Counted from the stretch's first letter, positions 48,401 through 56,430 are shown. The stretch: DNA of 64,000 bases from CAYMEK01 sp964389305 (GCA_964389305.1 CAYMEK010000001.1:186001-250000), one strand, 5' to 3'. The notes: generated by a model from the letters alone, not told the origin. Numbers and translations are program-made.

Positions 48401-49893
48401 TGACCGAGAGCCGAGATGACCACGTCCACGGGAAGGTTTTCCGTCTGGTTGCCTATGGGAATAGGGCGGCGTCTATCCGAAGCATCCGGGGGTCCCAGCC
48501 GCATGCGGCTGCAGATCAGCTCGCTGACCTTGCCGGACTTGCCGACAATTTTGCGTGGTGCCAGCAGAAAGCGCAGCCTGACGCCTTCCTGCTCGGCGGC
48601 CTCGATCTCGTCGGCCATGGCTGGCATCTCCGCCCTCGTGCGTCGATAGACCAGCAGAGCCTCTTTGGCTCCCAGCCTGCGGGCGGTGCGTACGGAGTCG
48701 ATGGCCGTGTTGCCGCCGCCGATCACGGCCACCACCTTCCCCTTTACCGCCGCCTGCGACCGGCCGTTGGAGGCGTAACGGAGGAACTCGAGGGCGGGCA
48801 GAACTCCCTGCAGCTCCTCGCCTTCTATGGAAAGCTTGCGGCTCTTCTGGGTTCCGGCGGCGATGAGCACGGCCTTGAACCCCTGCCTGCGCAGGTCTTG
48901 AACCGTCGACTCCCCGCCGAAGGGAACGTTGGTCCTGATCTCGACTCCCGCTCTCTCGATGACCTCCACCTCATAGTCCAGAATGTCATCGGGCAGGCGG
49001 TACTGTGGAATGCCGTAGCGCAGCATACCCCCGGTCTTCGGCTGGGCCTCGAAAACGACGGGCTGGTATCCCAGCCTGGCCAGATCGTAGGCGGCGGTCA
49101 GGCCCGCGGGACCGGAGCCCACGATCGCGATCTTGGCTTTCTTTTTTCCTTTGGGTTTGGCGGGGTTGAGGCACTCGGCGAGCTGCTCCTGATGACTCCT
49201 CTCCCAATCCGAGGCGAAGCGCTTGAGGGCCCGAATCTCCACGGCCTGGTCTAAATTGGCGCGGTTGCAGGCATCTTCGCACAGACCGCAGACCCTGCCG
49301 CACACGGCCGGCAGAGGAATGCGCTTGCGAATCAGCTCCACGGCCTCCTTGAATTTCCGCTCCCGGATGAGGGAAACGTAGCCGTGCGCGTTGCATCCCG
49401 CCGGGCAGGCCGCACTGCACGGGCTCTTTCCCCTCTTTTCGATGGCGAATACGTTCGGGGCGGCCTGGGGAAAGGGACGGTAGATAGCCCGGCGTACGCC
49501 GAGCCGTTCGTCGAACTCGCTGGCCATGGGAACCGGACAGTGTTTCTCGCATTCACCGCAGCCTGTACATTTGTCCTCATCGACGTAGCGGGCTTTACGC
49601 CGCACCCTGACGGTGAAGTTGCCCGGCTCACCGCTTACTGACTCCACTTCGGAGAGAGTCAAAAGATCGATATTCAAGTGACGGGCACAGTCCACCAGCT
49701 TGGGGCTCATGATGCACATCGAGCAGTCGTTGGTGGGAAAGGTCTTGTCAAGCTGGGCCATAACGCCGCCGATCGCGGGGGAGGACTCGACCAGATTGAC
49801 CTTGAATCCCGCTTCGGCCAGATCCAGGGAAGCCTGGATTCCGGCTATGCCTCCGCCAACGACCAGAACCGAACCGCTGCCGTTGCGACTCAT
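45439..49893 (-). CDS. hdrA: Giant tandem HdrA with GltD-like insertion
   Basis: The protein has 1484 residues. A first HdrA module starts with VLVVGGGIAGIQ (9-20) and a cluster site CTGCGECEKHC (109-119). A GltD-like NAD(P)H:flavin module is inserted at about 155-570, with cysteines CSAACPAGC (159-167) and CGRVCGLCEDAC (198-209), FAD motif VGSGPAGLTAAYD and NAD motif VIGGGNTAIDSVR. The cysteine-rich stretch 627-643 and the remainder of HdrA follow (to about 905). A second HdrA module runs from the CHCG site (933-936) through LVLGGGPAGMSAA to two ferredoxin clusters (1415-1457). It is likely the flavin centre of the complex; the GltD part suggests a second NAD(P)H entry. Confidence 0.9.
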   Translation of the reverse strand: MSRNGSGSVLVVGGGIAGIQASLDLAEAGFKVNLVESSPAIGGVMAQLDKTFPTNDCSMCIMSPKLVDCARHLNIDLLTLSEVESVSGEPGNFTVRVRRKARYVDEDKCTGCGECEKHCPVPMASEFDERLGVRRAIYRPFPQAAPNVFAIEKRGKSPCSAACPAGCNAHGYVSLIRERKFKEAVELIRKRIPLPAVCGRVCGLCEDACNRANLDQAVEIRALKRFASDWERSHQEQLAECLNPAKPKGKKKAKIAIVGSGPAGLTAAYDLARLGYQPVVFEAQPKTGGMLRYGIPQYRLPDDILDYEVEVIERAGVEIRTNVPFGGESTVQDLRRQGFKAVLIAAGTQKSRKLSIEGEELQGVLPALEFLRYASNGRSQAAVKGKVVAVIGGGNTAIDSVRTARRLGAKEALLVYRRTRAEMPAMADEIEAAEQEGVRLRFLLAPRKIVGKSGKVSELICSRMRLGPPDASDRRRPIPIGNQTENLPVDVVISALGQEVDTGLIAAEGTAIAMNRGLIQIDPVTLQTTVPGVFAGGDVAGAGGYVVHAIAHGHTAAESIDRYLNKKDLYEGRSEEPALTAPMPEEFHEKKPRVPIHTLEVQKRITDFAEVELGLTEEQAVEEASRCLNCGGCCECLQCEAHCEAGAIDHAQTDREVELHVGAILVASGCEKFDPEAMYHLGYGRYPDVVTSIQFERILSASGPYEGHIQRPSDGVLPKKVAFIQCVGSRDPAAGNIHCSSVCCMYAIKEAVIAKEHEHEIEPTIFYMDIRAHGKDFDRYYERAKNEYGIKFTRARPSGVVRDETTGKLVLEYEAEGGPVTHEGFDLVVLSIGFQGGETVRKLGAHLGLPVNGYGFIATNPFNSVETKVPGIYVCGPAQEPKDIPETVMQASAGAAAAGEILAANRWSEVVEKTYPEEKDVSGQPLRVGVFICHCGINIGGIVRVPEVVEYAQTLPDVAYAEANLYTCSQDTQAHIRDMIDEHNLNRVVVASCTPRTHEPLFQETIREAGLNRHLFEMANIRDQCSWVHMGLPDEATEKAKDLMRMAVAKVRLVQPLPTITLDVTQSALVLGGGPAGMSAALSLAGQGFQVDLVEKSDRLGGNLNNVLSTVEGRDTQALLADMSSRIEENENIAVHLASTIETVEGFVGQFKTRISGNGRGSLEIEHGVAVIATGARESTPTEYLYGQDQRIKTGQEFEKLLHGTQPEKLPKRVVFIQCVGSREEGHMYCSRVCCRESIKNALALKRKRSDAEVYILFRDIRTYGFSERYYQEAREAGVMFLRYGPEAKPVVEKTGDRLKVTVQDLQSGEKIEIADPQAVILAARIDAEPGNEQVSQLFKVPLNQDGFFLEAHVKLRPVDFATEGVYLAGMAHNPKTIDEAIVQGRAAAARAATVISKDHYLGEATVSEVNELLCIGCGTCVQICPYNAVSLDEQSGKSKVNPALCKCCGSCTAACRMGAIQQKGFDDREIMDMIDAALLEEYR

Positions 49894-50381
49894 GTCTGCT
49901 GTATCTCCTTCAGGCCTTTGGCCAGCTTACTCTTGATGCTCTTCTGTATTTCCGCCGTATCCTCATTTCTGGCCGCGGCCCACAGGACCTCGGCCAATCC
50001 GTGGCGGATTTCCTGGGCCAGCACATCGACCCGTTTTATTCTTTCGCGCATGTCCTTAGGCACGTAGCCTTGCTCGACCGCCATGTCGCGGAGGACCGCC
50101 ATTACGTCGGTAAAGCGGACATCCTGCGGGCAGCGGGCGTAGCATGTGTAGCACTGAGTGCAATACCAGAGCAGCTCCGAGGAAAGCAGCTTTTCCTTCT
50201 CGCCCAGCAGCGCCTGGCGGATGAACAGGCGGGGATTGAAGCGCTCGTCGATCTCGGAAACGGGACAGGAGGCGGTGCAGGTGCCGCAGGAGAAGCAGCG
50301 TTTAAAAAAGCTCGCCCCCGGGCGGGCCGCTATCTCGTATTTGAAATCCTTGTCCAGCTCGGTCATTACGATGTCAGCCAC
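49890..50381 (-). CDS. hdrC: HdrC-like 4Fe-4S protein
   Basis: The protein has 163 residues. Two cluster sites, CFSCGTCTASCP and CTQCYTCYARCP, define HdrC. It passes electrons between HdrA and the partner enzyme. The GTG start has GGAGG upstream, and the stop overlaps the giant hdrA by 4 bp. The usual partner hdrB, with its CCG motifs, is not found here. The 123-bp gap to metF (50382-50504) contains no gene. Confidence 0.92.
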   Translation of the reverse strand: MADIVMTELDKDFKYEIAARPGASFFKRCFSCGTCTASCPVSEIDERFNPRLFIRQALLGEKEKLLSSELLWYCTQCYTCYARCPQDVRFTDVMAVLRDMAVEQGYVPKDMRERIKRVDVLAQEIRHGLAEVLWAAARNEDTAEIQKSIKSKLAKGLKEIQQT

Positions 50382-50504
50382 CGTTTTCCTCCAAAAAGGT
50401 TTAAATTTTTCTTCTCCGGCCGCCGGGCCTCACCGGCAAGAGGAAATCGACCTGCAGCCAGCGGGTCCCGGCGACCGTTTTCTTATTCAGGCCGCTTTTC
50501 GGGC

Positions 50505-51455
50505 CTAGGCCGCCTGCGGCCTTGGAAGCAGCCCTGCATCCTGCACCAAACCCCGGACGGTTTTTTCCGCCTCAATGGCCATGATGTGCACTCCGGACAC
50601 ACCCTCCAGCTTGCGAAACCGCTCGATCTGCTCGAGGGCGAACTGCTTTCCCTCCTCCTTGGCATCTGAGGTCTTTTCGAAGCGTTCGACCAGCGAGTCG
50701 GGGACAGAGACCCCTGCGACGCTGTTTTTCATGTAGCGCAGCATGCCAAGGGAGCGTATGGGCGTGATGCCCGCCAGGATCTTCACCCGTTTGTGCAGGC
50801 CTCGAGCCACCACCTCCGACATCCAGCGCTCGAAGCAGTCCATGTCGTAGACACATTGGGTCTGGACGAAATCAACGCCCGCAGCAGCCTTCTTTTCCAG
50901 GCGGCTCACCCGCCATTCAAGCGGTTCGGCGAAGGGATTGGCCGCCGCCCCGATGAGGAAACGGGGCTCGTGGATCTCCGCTTTCTTGCTGTTGCGTATC
51001 TCCTCCCCGCACTGGAAAGTCTTCGCGTCCCGCATCTGCTTCACGATATAGATTAGCTGCACCGAGTCGATATCGTAGACCTGCTTGGCCTGGGGATGGT
51101 TGCCGAAGCTCTGGTGGTCCCCGGTCAGGCAAAGCAGGTTGCGCGCTCCGTTCAGGTAGGCGCCTAGCAGGTCGGCCTGGATGGCCAGGCGGTTGCGGTC
51201 CCGGCAGGTCATCTGCACCACCGGCTCCAGGCCCCGGGACAGCACGTAGAAGGCGGTGCCGATCGAGGAGATGCGTACGATGGCGGTCTGGTTGTCGGTG
51301 ATGTTTACCGCATCCACCGCTCCGCTCAGGGCTTCGATCTTCTCGTCCAGTACCTTCGGGTCTACGCTCTTGGGGGGACCCAGCTCGCCGGTTACTACGA
51401 ACTCGCCCTGCGCAAGTAGCTTCTCCAGTCTGCTTCCGGATTTGGGCTCGCTCAC
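50505..51455 (-). CDS. metF: Methylene-tetrahydrofolate reductase catalytic subunit
   Basis: The protein has 316 residues. A TIM-barrel MetF of the short acetogen type: GELGPPKSVD near the start, LCLTGDHQSFG, the flavin-binding QTQCVYD and GITPIRSLGML. It reduces methylene-THF to methyl-THF in the methyl branch of the Wood-Ljungdahl pathway. GTG at 51455 overlaps the metV stop by 4 bp (GTGA). The long upstream frame is antisense noise in metV. Confidence 0.94.
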   Translation of the reverse strand: MSEPKSGSRLEKLLAQGEFVVTGELGPPKSVDPKVLDEKIEALSGAVDAVNITDNQTAIVRISSIGTAFYVLSRGLEPVVQMTCRDRNRLAIQADLLGAYLNGARNLLCLTGDHQSFGNHPQAKQVYDIDSVQLIYIVKQMRDAKTFQCGEEIRNSKKAEIHEPRFLIGAAANPFAEPLEWRVSRLEKKAAAGVDFVQTQCVYDMDCFERWMSEVVARGLHKRVKILAGITPIRSLGMLRYMKNSVAGVSVPDSLVERFEKTSDAKEEGKQFALEQIERFRKLEGVSGVHIMAIEAEKTVRGLVQDAGLLPRPQAA

Positions 51456-52114
51456 AGCTTGACGTCCTCTCTGATGAGCCTTCTCGGGCCGCCGTCGTGG
51501 GTCCTGGACCAGTCCTGTGGGGGCCGGATGGTCATCATGGTGTCCAGCCGGTTCAAAGCTTTGAGCCGCTGGTAGATGAGATTCCAGCCGCAGTCCAGGT
51601 TTTCTGGATCCACCTCGCACTTGCCGTTTTCCGAACCCCCGCAGGGACCGTTCATAAGACCTTTGGAGCAGCGGGTGCGCGGGCAGATACCACCGGTCAG
51701 GTCGAGAACACAGTCCCCGCAACCGAGACAACGCTCCAGCCAGTAACCTGCTCCCTCATTCGAACCGATGAACAGCGTGTTCAGGGCCGGGAGCACGGGT
51801 TTTTCAGGAAAGAAATCCGCCATCATCTGTACCCCTGCTCCGCAGGCCATGGACAGGATGATATCGTGGCGTTCGGCCTCCCCGGTGATCTCCTCCACGA
51901 ACTCGCGGTCGCATTGACGCTCGATGGAAACCCCGGTGACCTCGGCGAATCCTTTGCCGGACAGCCGCAGGGCCGCGCTCAAAACCCTCACCTCTTTTTC
52001 TCCACCGGCCAGGCAGACGGTCACGCAGGTATCGCAGCCCACGACCAGGATCTTCTTCCCAGCCGGAAGCATTTCCAGGATCTCGGCGATCGGTTTTTGT
52101 TCTGCAACGATCAC
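51452..52114 (-). CDS. metV: MetV, zinc/cluster-containing partner of MetF
   Basis: The protein has 220 residues. The MetV fold is recognised by VVGCDTCVTVCLAGGEKEV near residue 25 and the C-terminal cysteine set CLGCGDC, CPRTRCSKG and GPCGG. MetV docks on MetF and mediates electron input from the partner complex. It overlaps metF and the mvhD-like gene by 4 bp each. Confidence 0.94.
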   Translation of the reverse strand: MIVAEQKPIAEILEMLPAGKKILVVGCDTCVTVCLAGGEKEVRVLSAALRLSGKGFAEVTGVSIERQCDREFVEEITGEAERHDIILSMACGAGVQMMADFFPEKPVLPALNTLFIGSNEGAGYWLERCLGCGDCVLDLTGGICPRTRCSKGLMNGPCGGSENGKCEVDPENLDCGWNLIYQRLKALNRLDTMMTIRPPQDWSRTHDGGPRRLIREDVKL

Positions 52115-52503
52115 TTCGACACTCCCTTCGCTTCTGTTGCCCTCGGCAGCCCGAGCAGAGCGGCGTGGAGCTTTTTGCCTTCATCCGGGGCCGTGAACAA
52201 CATCTCCACGAACTTGTCTTCGACTCCCACACCGGCAAGGAGCTCCTTTACCCTGGCCACCTTTCGTTCGGCCTTCAGGTTACCGTCCAGGTACTTGCAG
52301 TTCTCTTTGCGGCAGCCGAGCACCACTACTCCGGACAGGCCGTTCTGCAGGGCTTCCATCAGAAGAGCCTCATTGACCCTTCCGGTGCAGGGAAGCTCGA
52401 GGGTCTTGAACCGGGGCGGCAGCTTGAGACCTTCCTCGGTCATCCGGGTCAGCGCCTTTCTGGCCCCTTCCGCGCAGTGCATGATCAGGATCGAATCAGC
52501 CAA
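52111..52503 (-). CDS. MvhD-like subunit with incomplete cysteine set
   Basis: The protein has 130 residues. The downstream cysteine motifs of MvhD are present (ELPCTGRVNE and VLGCRKENCKY), but the N-terminal CxxC is reduced to a single Cys (IMHCAEGA). It may therefore bind a modified cluster or act structurally. It lies between metV and the HdrA-like pair, as mvhD does in acetogen metFV-hdr operons. Confidence 0.82.
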   Translation of the reverse strand: MADSILIMHCAEGARKALTRMTEEGLKLPPRFKTLELPCTGRVNEALLMEALQNGLSGVVVLGCRKENCKYLDGNLKAERKVARVKELLAGVGVEDKFVEMLFTAPDEGKKLHAALLGLPRATEAKGVSK

Positions 52504-52541
52504 TTCTCAGACTCCTTGTATCGATTCATACTCTTCGCCGC

Positions 52542-54131
52542 TCAGGGCGAGGCCAGTGCCTGGACCCCCGCCAGGATGCTTTCCCGCTCGAGGTTGCGCA
52601 GACTAATGGCTTCGGCCGGGCACTCGGCGGCGCAGATGCCGCATCCCTGACAGGCTGCGGCGATTATCCTGGCGACCCGCTGTTCGCTGTCCCTGGCTAC
52701 GGCGGCGAAGGGGCAGACCCGCAGGCAGGTCAGGCAGTAGGCGCACCTGTCGGCGTCCACCACCGCGAGGTGCTCGACGGGGAGGATTCCTCGGGAGGAA
52801 AGCCGCTCGTTCATGGTCAGAACCGCCGCAGCCGCGTCCCCGGCCACTCCGGCGGCGTCCATGTTCGCCCTTGCGCTGCCGCACACCAGGACTCCAGGCC
52901 GGTTTGACTCGTTAGTCAGCCGCCAGAGAGATTCCGGCTGGCTATAGGCGTCCTCGACCAGACGCAAGCCCAGCTTACCGGCTGCCTCGACGGCCGCCCT
53001 GGAAAGGCCGGTCTTACCGGGCAGGACCACCCGGTCGGGATTGCTGATCCGAAAGGTCGCACCGCTCTGAGGGTCCCGGCCGCTGATCTCGAAATCGCCG
53101 TATTCGTTGCCCACGGAAAGGCTGTCGTACTTCACGAAGATGATCCCGCTTTGCCTGCAGTAATCATAAAGCTCCTGTAACCCGGGCAGGGAGACCCGTA
53201 CCTGCTTCGCCAGGATCCAGATCTCGGCGCGGCTGCGTTCCTTCAATACCCTGGCGGCGGCCAGAACGTCCTGAAGGATCTCGGCGGGGGTTTCGCCGTG
53301 ACGATCGAGAAGGAAAACGATCCTTCCCTTGATCGTCTCCCGGTCGGCGAGCCGGTCGTATAGCTGGGTCAGATTCCAGGCTCCTATCTCCCCCGAAGGC
53401 TCCTCGATCCGTTCGGGGGCGAACAGCACCGCGCCGTACTCCCGCAGCCGGCCGTCCGGGAAGGTGACGGCGAACCCTGCCTCCCGGGCCTCCACCCGGC
53501 TTATCCGCTCGCCGGCTAAAACGATTATATTCTCGTTTTGGGCGGCGCTCTCGCTCAGGCGCCGTATCCGCCCGGGATCGCGAAGGCGCTCGACCAGGCA
53601 GCCCGGAGCCAGAGGGCGATCGGCGGTCTCGACCAGATCCACGGAGAGCTTTTCCCCGGCCAGCTCGAGGGCGGCGAGCAGGCCCGAGAGGCCGCTGCCG
53701 TACACCAGGACGGACCTCTTGGGTTGCAGCGGGCTTTCTTTCACCGCTTCGCTTGAAGCCAGCAGACTGCCCATGGCTTCCAGCTTGTCCGCCAGGTTCT
53801 CTGTAACGCCTTCCGGAGTGTCATAGAAATCCATCACGCTCGATTTCACGTCCAGGACGAGCATTTCGCCGGGACCTATCCCCAGCTTCTCGGCCGCCTG
53901 CTGGTAGAAGCCGGTTTCCTCCAGATAGGGACACCCCCCAAACAGGACCTTCTTGCCCTCGAGTCTTTTCAGCTTCTTCTCCGGGTCCTGGCAGGCTTTC
54001 TCCAAGACAATGATCTTTTCGATATCGCTCTTTTCGGAAAGCCGCTTCTCAAGCTCGGCGGCCGCCAGCGGGCCGCGGGGGCTGCACTGTTGGTCGCAGA
54101 GGACCGCAACGATCGATCGAGCGCTGCTCAT
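52542..54131 (-). CDS. HdrA-like protein, second half of a split HdrA
   Basis: The protein has 529 residues. The N-terminal 130 residues resemble the HdrA CHCG module, but the motif is degenerate (LCDQQCSPRG). A Rossmann FAD domain follows (VYGSGLSGLLAALEL, about 145-160), then two C-terminal ferredoxin clusters, CAYCLTCLRVCP and CQGCGICAAECP. It begins in an ATGA overlap with the preceding HdrA-like gene; together the two reproduce a tandem HdrA layout. Confidence 0.85.
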   Translation of the reverse strand: MSSARSIVAVLCDQQCSPRGPLAAAELEKRLSEKSDIEKIIVLEKACQDPEKKLKRLEGKKVLFGGCPYLEETGFYQQAAEKLGIGPGEMLVLDVKSSVMDFYDTPEGVTENLADKLEAMGSLLASSEAVKESPLQPKRSVLVYGSGLSGLLAALELAGEKLSVDLVETADRPLAPGCLVERLRDPGRIRRLSESAAQNENIIVLAGERISRVEAREAGFAVTFPDGRLREYGAVLFAPERIEEPSGEIGAWNLTQLYDRLADRETIKGRIVFLLDRHGETPAEILQDVLAAARVLKERSRAEIWILAKQVRVSLPGLQELYDYCRQSGIIFVKYDSLSVGNEYGDFEISGRDPQSGATFRISNPDRVVLPGKTGLSRAAVEAAGKLGLRLVEDAYSQPESLWRLTNESNRPGVLVCGSARANMDAAGVAGDAAAAVLTMNERLSSRGILPVEHLAVVDADRCAYCLTCLRVCPFAAVARDSEQRVARIIAAACQGCGICAAECPAEAISLRNLERESILAGVQALASP

Positions 54132-55345
54132 GGTTGCACCTGTACTCCTAGACTGTGGATTATCCGGCGGGACACGCAAGCCGCATCTTCGATACAGTCG
54201 TCGATGCGCATCGGGCGCTTGCAGGCGCCGGCGGTGAATATGCTGAGATGGGAGGAGTTGCCCGGCCCGGCTGCCGGCGCTTCGAGGAACCCCGCCGCAT
54301 TGAGGTCGAGGTCGAACAGGTCGGCCAGGAGCTCGGAATCCGGGGCGGGGCGGATGCCGTTGGAAAGAACCACCAGGTCGTAGGCCTTTTCCCGGCAGGC
54401 CAGATCGGGCAGGGATTCGTAGCGGACTACGGGTCGTCCTCGCTCGTCGGTCTTCACGCTGATGGGGTTGCTCGCGATGGGATTGATTTTCGCCCGCAGC
54501 TCTTTCCAGAACCGTTCGAAATCCTTGCCGAAGTGCTGGATGTCCATGTAGTAGAAGTCGATCTGTAAAGCGGGATACTCCTCTTTCAGCCTGCCAGCCA
54601 TGCGCAGGGCGTAGGCGCAGCAAGCCCGGCTGCAGTGCTTCTCCCCCTCCAGGAGGTTGCGGGAACCGACACACTGAATGAAGGCCAGGCTCTCGGCCTG
54701 CTCGGGAAGGTAGCGCTCCTCGAAGAACAGTCTTTCCATCTGGCTGCCCGTGATTACCCTGGGATTGGCACCGAAGCCCCATTTGCGGTTGCCGGCGGGA
54801 TCGAAGGGTTCGTACCCCGCAGCCAGCACCACCCCGTCCGTCCTTACCGTTTCCCTCTGGTTGGCTCGTTCCAGGCTGATCGCCCCGACGGGGCAGGAGT
54901 CGAGGCATTTTCCGCAGGCCGTGCATCGCTCGGTAACGAAGTACTTCCAGCCCGGCGCCTTTTCGATCGCCCCTTCCGGGCAGGCTTCTACACAGCGGCC
55001 GCACTCGATACAGGAGCGCCAATCGATTAGGTTGGCCTGGGTCTGGATCTCGATTTCCATCCCGTCTGTTTCGCAGGTGGTGCGGCGGCGTACACCCACC
55101 GGCCGGCTGGAGAATAGAAGCTGCGTGCCGTTCCCGTTCTTTAGCCTGGCTACGGCTTCACGCACCAGGCAAACCCCGCAGTGGACGCATTCTTCGCCGG
55201 CCTTGCAGCCGTAGAAGACGGCTTGCCCTCCCGGATAGGGGTTTTTTTCAATCAGGACCACGTCGATACCGGCCTGGCTGAGATTGTTGGCCACCGACAT
55301 TCCTGAAATCCCGGCTCCAACCACACATACCTTCTTGGAAGCCAA
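54128..55345 (-). CDS. HdrA-like flavoprotein, first half of a split HdrA; first gene of the operon
   Basis: The protein has 405 residues. FAD motif VVGAGISGMSVANNL (8-22), two 4Fe-4S sites (CIECGRCVEACP and CTACGKCLDSCP, about 112-155), and the HdrA signature IQCVGSRN...HCSRACCAYA. It is expected to carry the bifurcating-type FAD of an HdrA. The start appears to be TTG at 55345 with AGGAG unusually close (one base), or the GTG at codon 8 with AAGG five bases upstream, so the N-terminus is uncertain. Confidence 0.85.
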   Translation of the reverse strand: MASKKVCVVGAGISGMSVANNLSQAGIDVVLIEKNPYPGGQAVFYGCKAGEECVHCGVCLVREAVARLKNGNGTQLLFSSRPVGVRRRTTCETDGMEIEIQTQANLIDWRSCIECGRCVEACPEGAIEKAPGWKYFVTERCTACGKCLDSCPVGAISLERANQRETVRTDGVVLAAGYEPFDPAGNRKWGFGANPRVITGSQMERLFFEERYLPEQAESLAFIQCVGSRNLLEGEKHCSRACCAYALRMAGRLKEEYPALQIDFYYMDIQHFGKDFERFWKELRAKINPIASNPISVKTDERGRPVVRYESLPDLACREKAYDLVVLSNGIRPAPDSELLADLFDLDLNAAGFLEAPAAGPGNSSHLSIFTAGACKRPMRIDDCIEDAACVSRRIIHSLGVQVQP

Positions 55346-55383
55346 TCTCCTATCCTTTTTCTGACCAAAATAGTTATTTTAAG

Positions 55384-55389
55384 ACCATT
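55384..55389 (-). promoter_or_regulatory. Candidate -10 box of the hdr-met-flx operon
   Basis: A consensus TATAAT on the minus strand (read as ATTATA around 55387-55392) lies about 45 bp before the first start codon. No good -35 box exists at 16-18 bp, so this promoter may need an activator bound at the upstream repeats. Confidence 0.4.
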
Positions 55390-55411
55390 ATAGCCAATGG
55401 CAGGAGATTGA

Positions 55412-55446
55412 TTTTGTAAATTGGTTTATTTTTTTTGTAAATTGGT
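55412..55446. repeat. Two 14-bp direct repeats with 21-bp period upstream of the operon
   Basis: TTTTGTAAATTGGT occurs at 55412-55425 and again at 55433-55446 without mismatch. The start-to-start distance is 21 bp, two turns of DNA, which places both copies on one helix face. They lie in the 137-bp AT-rich gap just upstream of the operon's -10 box. Confidence 0.85.
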
Positions 55447-55482
55447 GTGTATTTTAGGTAATTTGACTAAAAAAATCAGGTT

Positions 55483-56430
55483 TTATCCGAGAAATACAGG
55501 AAGGTAGGGGACAAGCATCAGCAGTCCGAAGGCGACAATCAACAGGGCCCCCAGCGTTTCGATGCCGTGATGAAGCAGACCTCCAGCAAGGGAGCCGACG
55601 GGCAGGGCGGTCAGCAGGCCCCTCTTGCCGAGGATGGCGGCCAGGGAAACGCCGACGGTGACCACCGCCATACCCCCCGACATGGCCAGGGCGGCCAGGG
55701 CGCCGAATCCCGGCAGCTCCTGGGAGAGGCAGAAGATCAGAATCAGGGCCGCCCCGGGGCAGGGCACCGCCCCGCTGCTCAGGATAATGGCCGCCAGGCT
55801 CATACCACCGGCTTGCGCCTCCTCCTGCTCCCGGGAAGCCCGGCGCCCGGCCAGCTCTCGAGCCCAGGCCCTCACGGCCAGGGCCAGCAGAACGAGCCCC
55901 AGGAGCAAAATGGCGGCGTAGCTGGCCAGCTCAAGTACGCCGCTGACCGAAGAAAAGGCGGCCGAGATCGAGCGCCGCAGCAGGTAGTATAAACCGTAGA
56001 CGATAGCCACGGCGGAAACAGCGTGCAGGAACGCCACCGAAGTCCCGGCCGCTACTCCGTCGGATACCCGGGCCGGCCTGGCCAGGAAATAAGCGGCCAG
56101 GGCGATCTTTCGATGCCCGGGGCCCAGGGCGTGCAGCAGGCCGTAGGCGAAGGACAGCGCGAGCAGAGGAAGAGCGCCGGCACCTCCCCCGGCTGTCCGG
56201 TCCACCGCTTCGGCCAGGACTTCACGTACCACCTTCTGGGCGTCGATCAGCCACTGAAGACGAGGCGAGGGACCGGTAATCGAAAGGGGAGAAGGCGAGG
56301 GCGGAGAGGCGTCGAAAAACGGGTTTCCCTGGGCCGGAACAGCCGCCGGGAGACCCAGAGCGAGAAGCGCCGGAAGCAGGGCAAGCGCTATCCGGATCCG
56401 CTCCTTCCAGGTCGGCAAATGTGCAGACAC
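55483..56430 (-). CDS. NicO/RcnA-family nickel/cobalt transporter
   Basis: The protein has 315 residues. A signal-like N-terminal helix is followed by about six membrane helices with the NicO signatures LLHALGPGHRK (about residue 100) and SSGAVPCPGAALIL (about 215). The family moves Ni2+ or Co2+ across the inner membrane, usually outward. It is 17 bp downstream of a DUF1007 gene, its usual partner. Confidence 0.9.
   Translation of the reverse strand: MSAHLPTWKERIRIALALLPALLALGLPAAVPAQGNPFFDASPPSPSPLSITGPSPRLQWLIDAQKVVREVLAEAVDRTAGGGAGALPLLALSFAYGLLHALGPGHRKIALAAYFLARPARVSDGVAAGTSVAFLHAVSAVAIVYGLYYLLRRSISAAFSSVSGVLELASYAAILLLGLVLLALAVRAWARELAGRRASREQEEAQAGGMSLAAIILSSGAVPCPGAALILIFCLSQELPGFGALAALAMSGGMAVVTVGVSLAAILGKRGLLTALPVGSLAGGLLHHGIETLGALLIVAFGLLMLVPYLPVFLG

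Noticed and set aside
46807..49254. 815-codon open frame on the plus strand
   Set aside because: It is antisense to the giant hdrA, has no recognisable domain, and its composition mirrors the codon bias of the sense gene.
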